In this document: positions 55,153 through 63,702 of the stretch, piece by piece
How the letters are laid out: every line of letters starts with the position of its first letter
Numbering within the stretch: the stretch's first letter is position 1
From: Caulobacter radicis
GTDB lineage: Bacteria > Pseudomonadota > Alphaproteobacteria > Caulobacterales > Caulobacteraceae
Reading direction: 5' to 3'
NCBI RefSeq assembly: GCF_003094615.1
Contig: NZ_QDKO01000041.1
Coordinates: forward strand, 1-64,000
Length of the DNA stretch: 64,000 nucleotides
The notes under the pieces: model-generated
The model's input: the letters and a program-made list of their open reading frames with translations, nothing else
What the model was told of the DNA's origin: nothing
Database searches by the model: none
Made by a program: the position numbers and the translations under genes

Positions 55153-56406
55153 GTGGAAACCCAGACCATCGGCCGGCCGCCGTGGATGGCATGGCCCGAG
55201 ACCAAGGCGGTGATCGCCGCCCTGGAGGCCAAGGGCCGTCCGGGCTGCGCCCGCTTCGTCGGCGGCTGCGTGCGCAACACGCTGATGAACAAGCCGGTCG
55301 ACGACATCGACATCGCCACCACGCTTACGCCCGACCAGGTGATCGAGGCCCTGGGCGAGGCGGGGCTGAAGGCCATCCCCACCGGCGTCGACCACGGCAC
55401 GGTCACCGCCGTCTCCGGCAAGATCCCTTTCGAGATCACCACCCTGCGCCGCGACGTCTCCACCGACGGCCGCCGGGCGGTGGTGGCCTTTACCCACGCC
55501 TGGGAAGAGGACGCCCAGCGCCGCGACTTCCGTTTCAACGCCCTCTATGTCGACGGCGAGGGCCGGCTCTACGACCCCACCGGCCACGGGGTGCAGGACG
55601 CGCGCGACGGCAAGGTGGTGTTCGTCGGCGAGCCGATGACCCGCATCCGCGAGGACTACCTGCGGATCCTGCGCTTCTTCCGCTTCCAGGCCTGGTACGG
55701 CAAGGGCGAGCCCGACCAGAAGGCCCTGGCCGCCTGCAAGGCGCTCAAGGGCCTGGTTTCGGGCCGCGCCGCCGAGCGCACCCAGAAGGAGATCCTCAAG
55801 CTGCTGGCCGCTGAGGATCCGCGTCCGGCCCTGCGGCTGATGGCGGCCACCGGCGTGCTGGCCGCCATCCTGCCGTTCGTGAAGTCCCTGGCCCGTCTCG
55901 ACGGCCTGGTCGCCATCGAGACCGAGCAACTGTTCGAGAACGACGTCGAGCTGCGCCTGGCCGCCCTGATCCCCGACGACGCCGCGCTGGCCCGCGAGCT
56001 GGCCGAGCGGCTGCGGCTGTCCAACGCCCTGAAGGAGCGGCTGATCGAGGCGGTCGGGACCTCGCCGCGCATCGTCTCGTGGATGAGCCCGCGCGAGGCC
56101 CGCCGCGCGGTCTACGCGCTCAGCCTGCGCACCTTCACCGACCGGGTGAAGCTGGCCTGGGCCGGCACGACCCGCCCGGCCACCACCTCGCAGTGGCGCG
56201 CCCTGCTGGCCCTGGCCGAGAACTGGGATCCGCCGAGCTTCCCGATGACCGGCGAGGAGGTCATGCGCGCTGGCGTGCCCAAGGGCCCGCTGGTCGGCGA
56301 GGTGATGCGCGAGGTCGAGATCTGGTGGATCGACCAGGACTTCATCGAGGACAAGCTGTCGGTGATCGAACGCCTGAAGGCGGTGGTCCAGGGCATGGCG
56401 GTCTAG
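55153..56406 (+). CDS. cca: CCA tRNA nucleotidyltransferase
   Basis: Adds or repairs the 3' CCA of tRNAs, 417 residues. The class II nucleotidyltransferase signature is RFVGGCVRNTLMNKPVDDID (GGxVRD-like, with the catalytic D-x-D). FEITTLRRDVSTDGRRAVV, RRDFRFNALYVD and GKVVFVGEPMTRIREDYLRI then LRFFRF follow in order. It starts at GTG 55153 with a purine-rich leader. It is preceded by DUF1285-Nudix, the common neighbourhood. Confidence 0.96.
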   Translation: METQTIGRPPWMAWPETKAVIAALEAKGRPGCARFVGGCVRNTLMNKPVDDIDIATTLTPDQVIEALGEAGLKAIPTGVDHGTVTAVSGKIPFEITTLRRDVSTDGRRAVVAFTHAWEEDAQRRDFRFNALYVDGEGRLYDPTGHGVQDARDGKVVFVGEPMTRIREDYLRILRFFRFQAWYGKGEPDQKALAACKALKGLVSGRAAERTQKEILKLLAAEDPRPALRLMAATGVLAAILPFVKSLARLDGLVAIETEQLFENDVELRLAALIPDDAALARELAERLRLSNALKERLIEAVGTSPRIVSWMSPREARRAVYALSLRTFTDRVKLAWAGTTRPATTSQWRALLALAENWDPPSFPMTGEEVMRAGVPKGPLVGEVMREVEIWWIDQDFIEDKLSVIERLKAVVQGMAV

Positions 56407-56505
56407 TCCGTCAGCCCGCGAGGGCCTTGCCCGCGCCTTTTGGTGGAGACGGCTTCACATTCTCAACCTTAAGTGTAATCATTTCCTCTTTCCGGGGGGA
56501 AATGA

Positions 56506-59500
56506 ATGGTCGAGCAGTTGAGGGAGGCGGAGCTCCGCGACGCCGTGAAGGCGGGCGAGCGGATCGATGCGACGGCGGGGCTGGGGGTGCGCCGCCACGA
56601 GCAGGCGAAGGCCGGCGGCGACACGACTGGGCCGCGCGGCCTGGAGCTTCGGCGGCCGGGACACATTCCGCCATTCCTCTTTGCAGCCTATCAGCGTCAG
56701 CGGCTGGGCGAGCCGGACGGCTCGCGCGACCTGCTCGACTACCGGGCCTTCGAGCTGCTCAGCCTCCTGGCCCGCACCACTCTCTTCAAGGACCCGGTCG
56801 AGGCCGGAAAGCGACCCAGCGTCGAGGATCGCGCGGCGGATAAGCGGCTCGCGGAGCTGAAGCTCGACGAGGGCGGCATCGCCCCGGTCGACGCGGACGT
56901 CATTCTCAACACCCTTTGCTGGATGGCCGACTGTCTGGCCGATCCCAGGGCGTCGCCGGAGTGCGAGCCCCTGTTGCGTCGGGGGTTGCAGCTGGTCGGC
57001 TGCCGGATCGTCCGGATCGGATCGAACGCGCCGTTGGACCTGGCCAATCTGAAACTGCCTTTTCCGGTCAGCTTCATAGGCTGCGTGTTCGACGTGCCGC
57101 TGATGGTCAACGAGAGCGAGATGATCTCGCTGGACCTGTCGGGATCGGCGCTGCCGGGACTGGAGGCGCGGGGGCTGCGCACGACCGGCGGCGTGCATCT
57201 GCGGCGGACGACCGTGATCTCGCCGGTCAGTTTCTCGGGCGCGCGGATCGGCGGCATCTTCGACGCCAGCGACGCCCTGATCACCCAGATGCAGGAGGTG
57301 CCGTGGCGTCAGGTCGAAGACGCCGACCACGGCGTTCTCAACCTGTCGAAGGCCGTGATCCACAACGAGGTGCTGCTGGAGCGCACCCGTGTCTGGGGCG
57401 GCCTGTCGATGCGCGGCGCCGAGGCCCATCGTTCGGTCTTCCTGACAGGGGCGGTGGTGGCCTCGCCCCTCGCTGTCCTGGAAAAGTGGGCCTACGACGT
57501 GCTTTCCGAGCCGAGGGTGGGCAAGATCAAGGATGAGGCCGTCCGCGAGCGGCTCGAGGGCTTTCGCGATCGCCATCAGCGTTTCGGCGCCTATGACAAG
57601 AACCTCGCGAAGTTCGAGCTTCACGATCCCTTCCTGCCCACCCACACGGCCAAGCATCCGAAAAGCAGCGACGTCCAGCGCGACAAGCCGCGCCGCGATG
57701 TCGAGGCCATGGTCGACCTGGAATGCGTCGTGGGCTCGGACTGGAGCGACAGGTCCCTGGAGATCATCCTCACGGAGTCTCTCCGCGCGCGGACCAACGC
57801 CATCAGGGCCGATGGGTTGAAGATCGTCGGCAACCTGTTCGCCGAGCACCTGCAGGCGCATGGGCGCGTACGCCTCAAGAGCGCCGACATCAGCGGCAGC
57901 GTGCGTTTGTCGGGCGCCACGCTGCGGTCCGGCGACGAGACCCGCACGGCTCTGCTGGATCCGATCGCGGACTTTCTCAAGTCGCTGGATGAGCCGCTGA
58001 AGACCCTGGCCGTGATCGTCGAGCTTCAGAAGATCGTCACCCTGAGAACCTGGACCGGTCACGCCATCGACCGTCCGGCCAAGTTCGTCGCCCAGGACTA
58101 TGCGCTGGACATGCGCGAGGTGCTGATCGGCGGCGATGTCTCATTCATGCCTGGCGAGCAGACGCCCTTGAGCGACACCGGCGAGCCGCCGCTGACGAGG
58201 GGACGCCCGGCCGCGCATCGCCCCGCCGAACTGCATGGCGTGGTGAGCCTGGGCGGGGCGTCGGTGCGGGGCTCGGTCTATGCTTCCAACGCGCGCTTCG
58301 AGTGGAAGCCGGCGCACGACGACCGCGTCGTTCAGGATCCCGGCCAGACCAGCGGCAAGGTCGCGCTGCGGGGCGATGACCTCTACGATCGCCAGGCCGT
58401 CCACGACGAAGACGAGAACGCCGCGCGCGCCGAGGTCGATTGTGTGAACGGGCGGCCGCTGGACCAGCGATCGCTGCAAGAACAGTACGGCCTGATCCTG
58501 CGGCAGGCCACGATCGGCAAGGACCTCGACCTGCGCGAGTCCGAGGGGCTGTGGGGCCTGCAACTGGAAGAGGCCCGCATCGCCGGTCGGCTTCGCTGCT
58601 GCCAGGTGCACAGCGGCGCGGACCTGGGGCGCGACCGCAGGGTGCCGCTGAAGCGGCGGGCCGTGCGCATGGGCGGGATGTTCAATCTGCGCGGGGCGAA
58701 GATCGGCAGCGACTGCCACCTGATCTTCGATCCGGACCAGGGGCCCACGATCAAGGCCGAGAACTGCGTCGTCGACGGCCACCTCAACATCTATCCGTCG
58801 GTCGGCGCCCGACGCTACACGCCCCATGCGCCGCAAACCGCATTGTCGCCGGATCTGCGGAACGCGTTCGTCTGGCAGGGGTGCGCCCATAGCTGGGTCG
58901 CCTGGCGCGACCAGGGCGAACCGGTGAAGCCCAGCACCTCCGTTCGCGCGACGACCTGGCCCCACGAGTTTGGTCGGCTCTGGTCCAGGCTGACGGACCT
59001 GGGCAAGACGGTTCGTCGGCGGGCGTTCGCGCGCGCGGGCAAGGAGGGCGAGCTGCGGTGCATCGACTGCGGCGCCGTGCACGACGTTCGCCGATGGCGC
59101 GGGCGCGACCGCAAGGAGTGGTTCATCGACCTGCGCAACGCCCGCGCCACGGTGTTCTGCCATCCGCCCTCGGCCTGGCCCCATCCGGGGGCGCTCAGCC
59201 TCGACAGCTTCCGCTATGAGCAGAGTTCCAGCCTCGGGCCCTTGCCGCCCGTCCTGGCCGACAACTTGCTGCAGCATCCACCGCTGGAGCCCGGCGCCCA
59301 GGGCGGGGTCGCGCCGCCGGTGGATCACCCCCACCGCGTGGCGGCCGGCGTGGGCGTTCTGCTGCTGGCCTTGGCCGGTTTCTTCGGCCTCGCCGTCCGT
59401 GGCGCGCCGCTCGGGGCCGTGTTCCAGCCCCTGCTGATGGGAGCCGCCCTGCTGGCGGTGGTCTTCGCCGCGCCCTGGCGCGAAATCTTCCGGCTGCGGC

Positions 59501-60552
59501 AGGTCAGTCGCCCAGGTGATCGCAGGAGCCCGGGGCGCAAGATACTGGTCAGGCTCGCGGCGCTGCTGATCTTCGGCGCGGCGGCCTGGACCCTGTCCAA
59601 GGTGAACGGCTCCTGGATGGAAGAGGGGTTTCATATCGCCTTGGTGGCGATCGGCTCGCTGTTCGCGACGGCGATCATCCTGGCGCTGGCCATGGCGCAG
59701 CCCGGGCTGCAGCACCGCCCTCTCGGGCTCGAATACCTGGCGCGCCAGCGCAGCGAGCCCAACCGGTTCCAGTTCCTGACCTCGCGCTATTCGCCCAACG
59801 AGCCCTATCGCACGGCGGCCCAGGCCTTGCGCGAGGTCGGTCGCTACCTGGCCGCCAACGAGATCGAGCAGGCGCGGATCGGCAACCGCAACCAGCTGCT
59901 ATCCTGGCGCCAGCACGGCGTCAGCAAGGCCGCCCTGTTCGTCGCTGACTGGCTGTCGGGCTTCGGTTTCCGGCTCGATCGGCTGGCGGGGACGATCGTC
60001 GCGGCCGTGCTCGTCGTGGCCTTTTCAGCGCATTACGCCGCAAATCAGGGGTGGATGGAGTTCGACGACAAGGCCCCGGATTGGAGCGCAACGCTCGCTC
60101 AGCGGCCTCCGGTCGCGAAGCCTCTGGGCCCGGACGCGCCGCCGCCCGCGACCCAGATCCGTGCTGGCCCGGTCATCGCGCCGCTGACGCTGAGCTTCGA
60201 TGCGGGCCCGAGTGCGCCGTCAGGCGCCAGGCCGACCTGCCGCCAGCGGGCCGAAAAGATCATGGAGGAGGCGAAGTTCGCCAAGATCAGCCGGAAAGAC
60301 CCGCCCAAGAGCCTGGAGCGCGAGCTCTGTCCCGGACTGATGTACGCTGTCGATCTTCTGTTTCCGCTGGATCTGGACCAGCCCCGTTGGAAGGTGAAGG
60401 AGACAGCCCTGGCTGACATGCCGACCTGGGCGGCGGGGCCGGCGCGCAATGTCATGGGCATGGTGCAGCTGTTCGGCGCCGTGTTGGTGGCCTTCTTCTT
60501 CACGGCCCTGGCGCTTCGAGCGGAAGCGGCCTTTACCCGAGTGGAGGAATAG
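56506..60552 (+). CDS. 1348-residue beta-helix-like protein with C-terminal membrane domain, function unknown
   Basis: No confident family. Residues about 1-150 are helical and charged (YRAFELLSLLARTTLFKDPV). Residues about 160-780 contain irregular repeats of pentapeptide-like or right-handed beta-helix type: LDLSGSALPGLEARGLRTTG, VSFSGARIGGIFDAS, VRLKSADISGSVRLSGATLR, GVVSLGGASVRGSVYASNAR, GGMFNLRGAKIGSDCHLI. A Cys pair (RCIDCGAVHD, near 852) and LSLDSFRYEQ follow. About six hydrophobic segments lie near 945-966, 972-990, 1011-1033, 1041-1063, 1158-1180 and 1314-1338, split by a helical stretch with YRTAAQALREVGRYLAANEI. The layout recalls actinobacterial beta-helix membrane-associated proteins sometimes labelled oxidoreductases, without catalytic evidence. 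ATG 56506 has GGGGGGAAAT upstream. Confidence 0.75.
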   Translation: MVEQLREAELRDAVKAGERIDATAGLGVRRHEQAKAGGDTTGPRGLELRRPGHIPPFLFAAYQRQRLGEPDGSRDLLDYRAFELLSLLARTTLFKDPVEAGKRPSVEDRAADKRLAELKLDEGGIAPVDADVILNTLCWMADCLADPRASPECEPLLRRGLQLVGCRIVRIGSNAPLDLANLKLPFPVSFIGCVFDVPLMVNESEMISLDLSGSALPGLEARGLRTTGGVHLRRTTVISPVSFSGARIGGIFDASDALITQMQEVPWRQVEDADHGVLNLSKAVIHNEVLLERTRVWGGLSMRGAEAHRSVFLTGAVVASPLAVLEKWAYDVLSEPRVGKIKDEAVRERLEGFRDRHQRFGAYDKNLAKFELHDPFLPTHTAKHPKSSDVQRDKPRRDVEAMVDLECVVGSDWSDRSLEIILTESLRARTNAIRADGLKIVGNLFAEHLQAHGRVRLKSADISGSVRLSGATLRSGDETRTALLDPIADFLKSLDEPLKTLAVIVELQKIVTLRTWTGHAIDRPAKFVAQDYALDMREVLIGGDVSFMPGEQTPLSDTGEPPLTRGRPAAHRPAELHGVVSLGGASVRGSVYASNARFEWKPAHDDRVVQDPGQTSGKVALRGDDLYDRQAVHDEDENAARAEVDCVNGRPLDQRSLQEQYGLILRQATIGKDLDLRESEGLWGLQLEEARIAGRLRCCQVHSGADLGRDRRVPLKRRAVRMGGMFNLRGAKIGSDCHLIFDPDQGPTIKAENCVVDGHLNIYPSVGARRYTPHAPQTALSPDLRNAFVWQGCAHSWVAWRDQGEPVKPSTSVRATTWPHEFGRLWSRLTDLGKTVRRRAFARAGKEGELRCIDCGAVHDVRRWRGRDRKEWFIDLRNARATVFCHPPSAWPHPGALSLDSFRYEQSSSLGPLPPVLADNLLQHPPLEPGAQGGVAPPVDHPHRVAAGVGVLLLALAGFFGLAVRGAPLGAVFQPLLMGAALLAVVFAAPWREIFRLRQVSRPGDRRSPGRKILVRLAALLIFGAAAWTLSKVNGSWMEEGFHIALVAIGSLFATAIILALAMAQPGLQHRPLGLEYLARQRSEPNRFQFLTSRYSPNEPYRTAAQALREVGRYLAANEIEQARIGNRNQLLSWRQHGVSKAALFVADWLSGFGFRLDRLAGTIVAAVLVVAFSAHYAANQGWMEFDDKAPDWSATLAQRPPVAKPLGPDAPPPATQIRAGPVIAPLTLSFDAGPSAPSGARPTCRQRAEKIMEEAKFAKISRKDPPKSLERELCPGLMYAVDLLFPLDLDQPRWKVKETALADMPTWAAGPARNVMGMVQLFGAVLVAFFFTALALRAEAAFTRVEE

Positions 60553-60623
60553 CGCGCCGCTGAACATATCCTCACCACGTCCGTTCTCTCCCCGAGAGCC
60601 AAGCTTGGGGGAGGGCGCGGGGC

Positions 60624-62408
60624 GTGACGTTGCAGCAGGGACTGTCCTTCGCGCTGGTGGGCGCCACGGTGCTTTGCTTCGTCTGGGGCCGCTGGCGCTA
60701 CGACCTGGTCGCCGTCGGGGCCCTGGCGGTGGGGGTGGTGTCGGGGCTGATCCCGCTGAAGAGCGCCTTCGAGGGCTTTTCCAACGACATCGTCATCATC
60801 ATCGCCAGCGCCCTGGTGCTCAGCGCGGCGGTGTCGCGGTCGGGGATCGTCGACACCCTGATGGCCCCGCTGCTGCCGCGCCTGAAGACCGCCCGCAGCC
60901 AGGCGCCGGTGATGGCGGCGATCACGGCGGTGCTGTCGATGGCCACCAAGAACGTCGGGGCCCTGGCCCTGATGATGCCGTCGGCCCTGCGCATGGCCAG
61001 GAACACCGGGGTTGCGCCCTCGCGGATCCTGATGCCGATGTCGTTCGGGTCGCTGGTCGGCGGGCTGGCGGTGCTGGTCGGCACCTCGCCCAACATCATC
61101 GTCTCCGAGGTGCGGCAGGAGGCCCTGGGCAAGCCCTTCGCCATGTTCGACTTCATGCCGGTGGGCGCGGCCCTGACGGTGATGGCCATCGCCTATCTCG
61201 CCTTCGCCTACCGCCTGCTGCCGGCCGGGCGCGAGGCGGCGGTCGACATCGACGCGGCCCTGGCGGCCAACGCCTATGTCACCGAGGTCGAGATCCCAGG
61301 CGACTGGAGCTTCGAGCAGAACCGGGTCGGCGACCTGAAACGCGCCGCGGGCGCCGCCGTGGCGGTGGTGGCCATACTGCGCGGCCGCGAGCGGATCGCC
61401 TCGCCGCACGTCGCCCGCAAGATCCAGCCCGGCGACGTGCTGCTGCTCGAGGGTCAGCAGCAGGCGCTGAACGAGCTGATCCTCAAGGCCCGCCTGCGCC
61501 TGTCCGACGCCGCCCGCCCCGTGGTGATGGACGAGCCGACCGACGAGGTGCGGGTGGTCGAGGCGGTGATCGGCGCGCAGAGCGACCTGATCGGCAAGAC
61601 CGCCAAGGGCCTGGCCCTGAACGAGACCTACGGCGTCAACCTGCTGGGCGTCAGCCGCGCGGGCTATCGCCTGGCCGGACGGCTGGCGACCATCCGCATG
61701 AAGGCCGGCGACATCCTCGTCCTGCAGGGAAGCGAGCAGCAGCTGCCCGGCGCGTTGCAGGCCCTGGGCTGCCTGCCGCTGGCCGAGCGCGAGGTGCGGC
61801 TGGGCGGGGTGCGCCACGCGATCCTGCCGGCCGCCATCCTGGCCGGGGCCATGGTGCTGGTGGCGCTGGGCGTGCTGCCGGTGGCGGCCGGCTTCTTCGC
61901 CGCCGCCGTGCTGGTGGTGGCCACGGGCGCCCTGCGCATGCGCGAGGCCTATGCGTCGCTGGAGGCGCCGGTGCTGGTGCTGGTGGCGGCGATGATCCCG
62001 GTCAGCGACACCATCCAGAAGAGCGGCGGGACCGACCTGATCGCCGCCTGGCTGTCGGGCGCCTTCGACGGCATGCCGCCGCTGCTGACCCTGACGGCGA
62101 TGATGGCCGTGGCGATGCTGGCCACGCCCTTTCTCAACAACGCCGCCACCGTGCTGATCGTCGCCCCGATCGGCCTGGGCCTGGCCGAGCGCCTGGGTCT
62201 CAGCCCCGATCCGTTCCTGATGGCCGTGGCGGTGGGGGCCGGCTGCGACTTCCTCACCCCCGTCGGCCACCAGTGCAACACCCTGGTGCTGGGACCGGGC
62301 GGCTACCGGTTCGGCGACTACGCCCGGCTGGGCGCGCCGCTGTCCCTGCTGATCCTGCTGACGGCGCCGGGCCTGATCGCCCTGGTCTGGCCGCTCGCCG
62401 CGCGTTGA
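60624..62408 (+). CDS. SLC13/DASS-type permease with two TrkA-C domains
   Basis: A 594-residue inner-membrane carrier of the ArsB/NhaD and SLC13 superfamily. The N-terminal membrane half has FEGFSNDIVIIIASALVLSA and the signature GTSPNIIVSEV (SNT-type). Two TrkA-C/RCK_C domains follow in the middle (about residues 210-285 and 300-385; REAERIASP-like RGRERIASPHVARKIQPGDV, and MKAGDILVLQGSEQQLPGAL). The C-terminal half carries FLNNAATVLIVAPIGLGLAE and TPVGHQCNTLVLGPGGYRF. The substrate may be a dicarboxylate, sulfate or another anion. GTG 60624 follows a GGGAGG tract. Its link to the upstream beta-helix gene is only position. Confidence 0.92.
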   Translation: MTLQQGLSFALVGATVLCFVWGRWRYDLVAVGALAVGVVSGLIPLKSAFEGFSNDIVIIIASALVLSAAVSRSGIVDTLMAPLLPRLKTARSQAPVMAAITAVLSMATKNVGALALMMPSALRMARNTGVAPSRILMPMSFGSLVGGLAVLVGTSPNIIVSEVRQEALGKPFAMFDFMPVGAALTVMAIAYLAFAYRLLPAGREAAVDIDAALAANAYVTEVEIPGDWSFEQNRVGDLKRAAGAAVAVVAILRGRERIASPHVARKIQPGDVLLLEGQQQALNELILKARLRLSDAARPVVMDEPTDEVRVVEAVIGAQSDLIGKTAKGLALNETYGVNLLGVSRAGYRLAGRLATIRMKAGDILVLQGSEQQLPGALQALGCLPLAEREVRLGGVRHAILPAAILAGAMVLVALGVLPVAAGFFAAAVLVVATGALRMREAYASLEAPVLVLVAAMIPVSDTIQKSGGTDLIAAWLSGAFDGMPPLLTLTAMMAVAMLATPFLNNAATVLIVAPIGLGLAERLGLSPDPFLMAVAVGAGCDFLTPVGHQCNTLVLGPGGYRFGDYARLGAPLSLLILLTAPGLIALVWPLAAR

Positions 62409-62474
62409 GACGCTTGCGGAGCCGTCAAACCTCCGATCTAGTCGCGCCCGTAGCAAGGGCTGACGGGGAGCGTC

Positions 62475-62684
62475 ATGGCGACGGGCACTGTGCTGTGGTT
62501 CGACACCGCCAAGGGCTTTGGCTACATCGCGCCCGACGGCGACGACGGGGCCGAGATCAGGGTCAACGCCGCCGCGGTCGAGAGGGCCGGCCTGCCGCCG
62601 CTCGAGGACGGCCAGGCCATCGCCTACGAACTGGAGCGCGACCCGTTCAGCGGCCAGATGGTGGCCGGCAAGCTTAGGGCCTGA
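62475..62684 (+). CDS. Divergent cold-shock-domain protein
   Basis: A 69-residue cold-shock domain. RNP1 is intact (KGFGYIAP), as is GTVLWFDTAKG, but the RNP2 region reads EIRVNAAAVE in place of the canonical VFVHISAVE, losing the aromatic and His residues that stack on nucleic acid. Its binding may be weaker or altered. It has the same length as the canonical paralogue at 63437 and shares the ELERD-x-x-SGQM/KM end. Confidence 0.88.
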   Translation: MATGTVLWFDTAKGFGYIAPDGDDGAEIRVNAAAVERAGLPPLEDGQAIAYELERDPFSGQMVAGKLRA

Positions 62685-62696
62685 TTTTATCTCACG

Positions 62697-62846
62697 TCGT
62701 CATCCCGGCCGAAGGCTCGCGCAGCGAGCCGTAGAGCCGGGACCCAGGGGCCGCCGCATCGAGCCGGCCGTCGCTGGGTGGCGAATCCACGCGTGGAGCC
62801 CAGTCCCCTGGATCCCGGACAAGCGCTGCGCGCTTTCCGGGATGAC
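62697..62846. repeat. Family F inverted repeat
   Basis: GTCGTCATCCCGGCCGAAGG ... GAGCCGGGACCCAGG faces CCCCTGGATCCCGGACAAGC ... TTTCCGGGATGACGG. The spacer contains a second short palindrome (CCACGCGTGG). It separates the two convergent genes. Confidence 0.8.
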
Positions 62847-62866
62847 GGTGGATGGGGTGGTGAGTG

Positions 62867-63136
62867 TCAGCGCAGCTCGAAATAGGCCGTCGCGTCACCC
62901 TCGGTGTGGGCGACGATGGCGATCAGGTGCTCGGTCCCGTCGTCGAGGGTCAGGCGGGCGTCGCCGGCGCGGAAGGCCTGGCGCATGGCCTCGGGCTCGC
63001 CGGTCAGGCTGCCCTTGCCGGAGCGGCGGCCCGCCGGGCCGCTGGAGACCAGCAGCGAGAAGGCGATCTCCTGGCTCTGGCGGGCGATGGTCAGGGCGCC
63101 TTGGCCCGTACGCGGAACGGCTGAACTTTTACGCAT
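62867..63136 (-). CDS. Hypothetical protein
   Basis: An 89-residue soluble protein that I do not recognise by name. It is beta-rich: GQGALTIARQSQEIAFSLLV, then SLTGEPEAMRQAFRAGDARL and the C-terminal LIAIVAHTEGDATAYFELR, which suggests a small beta-barrel or sandwich. I chose ATG 63136 (MRKSSAVPRTG); another in-frame ATG lies at 63172. It is flanked by the two cold-shock genes, but on the opposite strand. Confidence 0.7.
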   Translation of the reverse strand: MRKSSAVPRTGQGALTIARQSQEIAFSLLVSSGPAGRRSGKGSLTGEPEAMRQAFRAGDARLTLDDGTEHLIAIVAHTEGDATAYFELR

Positions 63137-63436
63137 GAGACGATAACGCCTAGCTTGGCCTTTCGCTCCCATCGCCAGAAAAAGATCCGGCGAGGGCGGA
63201 TGTGAAAAAGAAAAACAGGCCGCCGCGACATCCGGCTCATCGCTGAAGAAATGAAATCGCTTGTGTTGTTATCCACAGGCGGGCATTATGAACCCATCGA
63301 ATATCGACACGGTTCGGCCGCTCTCCACGCTTGTTCTTAGGATCGAGCGCCCGAGTCCATCCAAAACCTCACCGACAATTTGATCGTGCGGACCATCTTG
63401 GCCGTGCGGCTGCTCCTGTTTGCAAGGATATCTCCC
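63137..63436 (+). other. Intergenic region with the leader of the canonical cold-shock gene
   Basis: No gene in these 300 bases. It must contain two divergent promoters. The cold-shock gene probably has a long leader, as in many cspA-type genes; a strong AAGGAT ribosome-binding site is at 63423-63428. I cannot define a -35/-10 pair with confidence. Confidence 0.5.
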
Positions 63437-63646
63437 ATGACCACCGGCACCGTGAAGTGGTTCAACTCCACCAAGGGCTTCGGCTTCATCCAGCCCGACG
63501 ACGGCGGCGCGGACGTGTTCGTCCACATCTCGGCCGTCGAGCGTTCGGCGCTCGGCTCGCTGAACGAAGGCCAGAAGGTCGCTTTCGAGCTGGAGCGCGA
63601 CCAGCGCAGCGGCAAGATGTCGGCCGGCCAGCTCCAGGCCGCCTGA
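63437..63646 (+). CDS. Cold-shock protein, CspA family
   Basis: A 69-residue RNA chaperone with both nucleic-acid motifs intact: RNP1 KGFGFIQP and RNP2 VFVHISAVE, and the usual start GTVKWFNSTKG. AAGGAT lies at good spacing before the ATG at 63437. It is followed by a perfect hairpin and a DUF6481 gene on the same strand. Confidence 0.96.
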   Translation: MTTGTVKWFNSTKGFGFIQPDDGGADVFVHISAVERSALGSLNEGQKVAFELERDQRSGKMSAGQLQAA

Positions 63647-63660
63647 TCCATACGCCGTCT

Positions 63661-63685
63661 CGCCCGCGGGATCCTCCCGCGGGCG
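63661..63685 (+). terminator. Hairpin between csp and DUF6481
   Basis: A perfect 11-bp stem (CGCCCGCGGGA / TCCCGCGGGCG) with a 3-base loop, followed by only TTCTCG. It could be a partial terminator or a stabilising 3' end, letting csp be expressed above the downstream gene. Confidence 0.6.
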
Positions 63686-63702
63686 TTCTCGAAAGGATCT
63701 CG

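Noticed and set aside
56479..58062. Long antisense frames within the 1348-residue gene (also 58141-59715)
   Set aside because: The sense frame is far longer, has a good ribosome-binding site and repeat and membrane structure; the antisense products are His/Gln/Arg-rich shadows.
56506..62408. A two-gene defence or toxin system formed by the 1348-residue protein and the permease
   Set aside because: No nuclease, ATPase, protease or toxin motif is visible in either, and the permease is an ordinary SLC13-type carrier.
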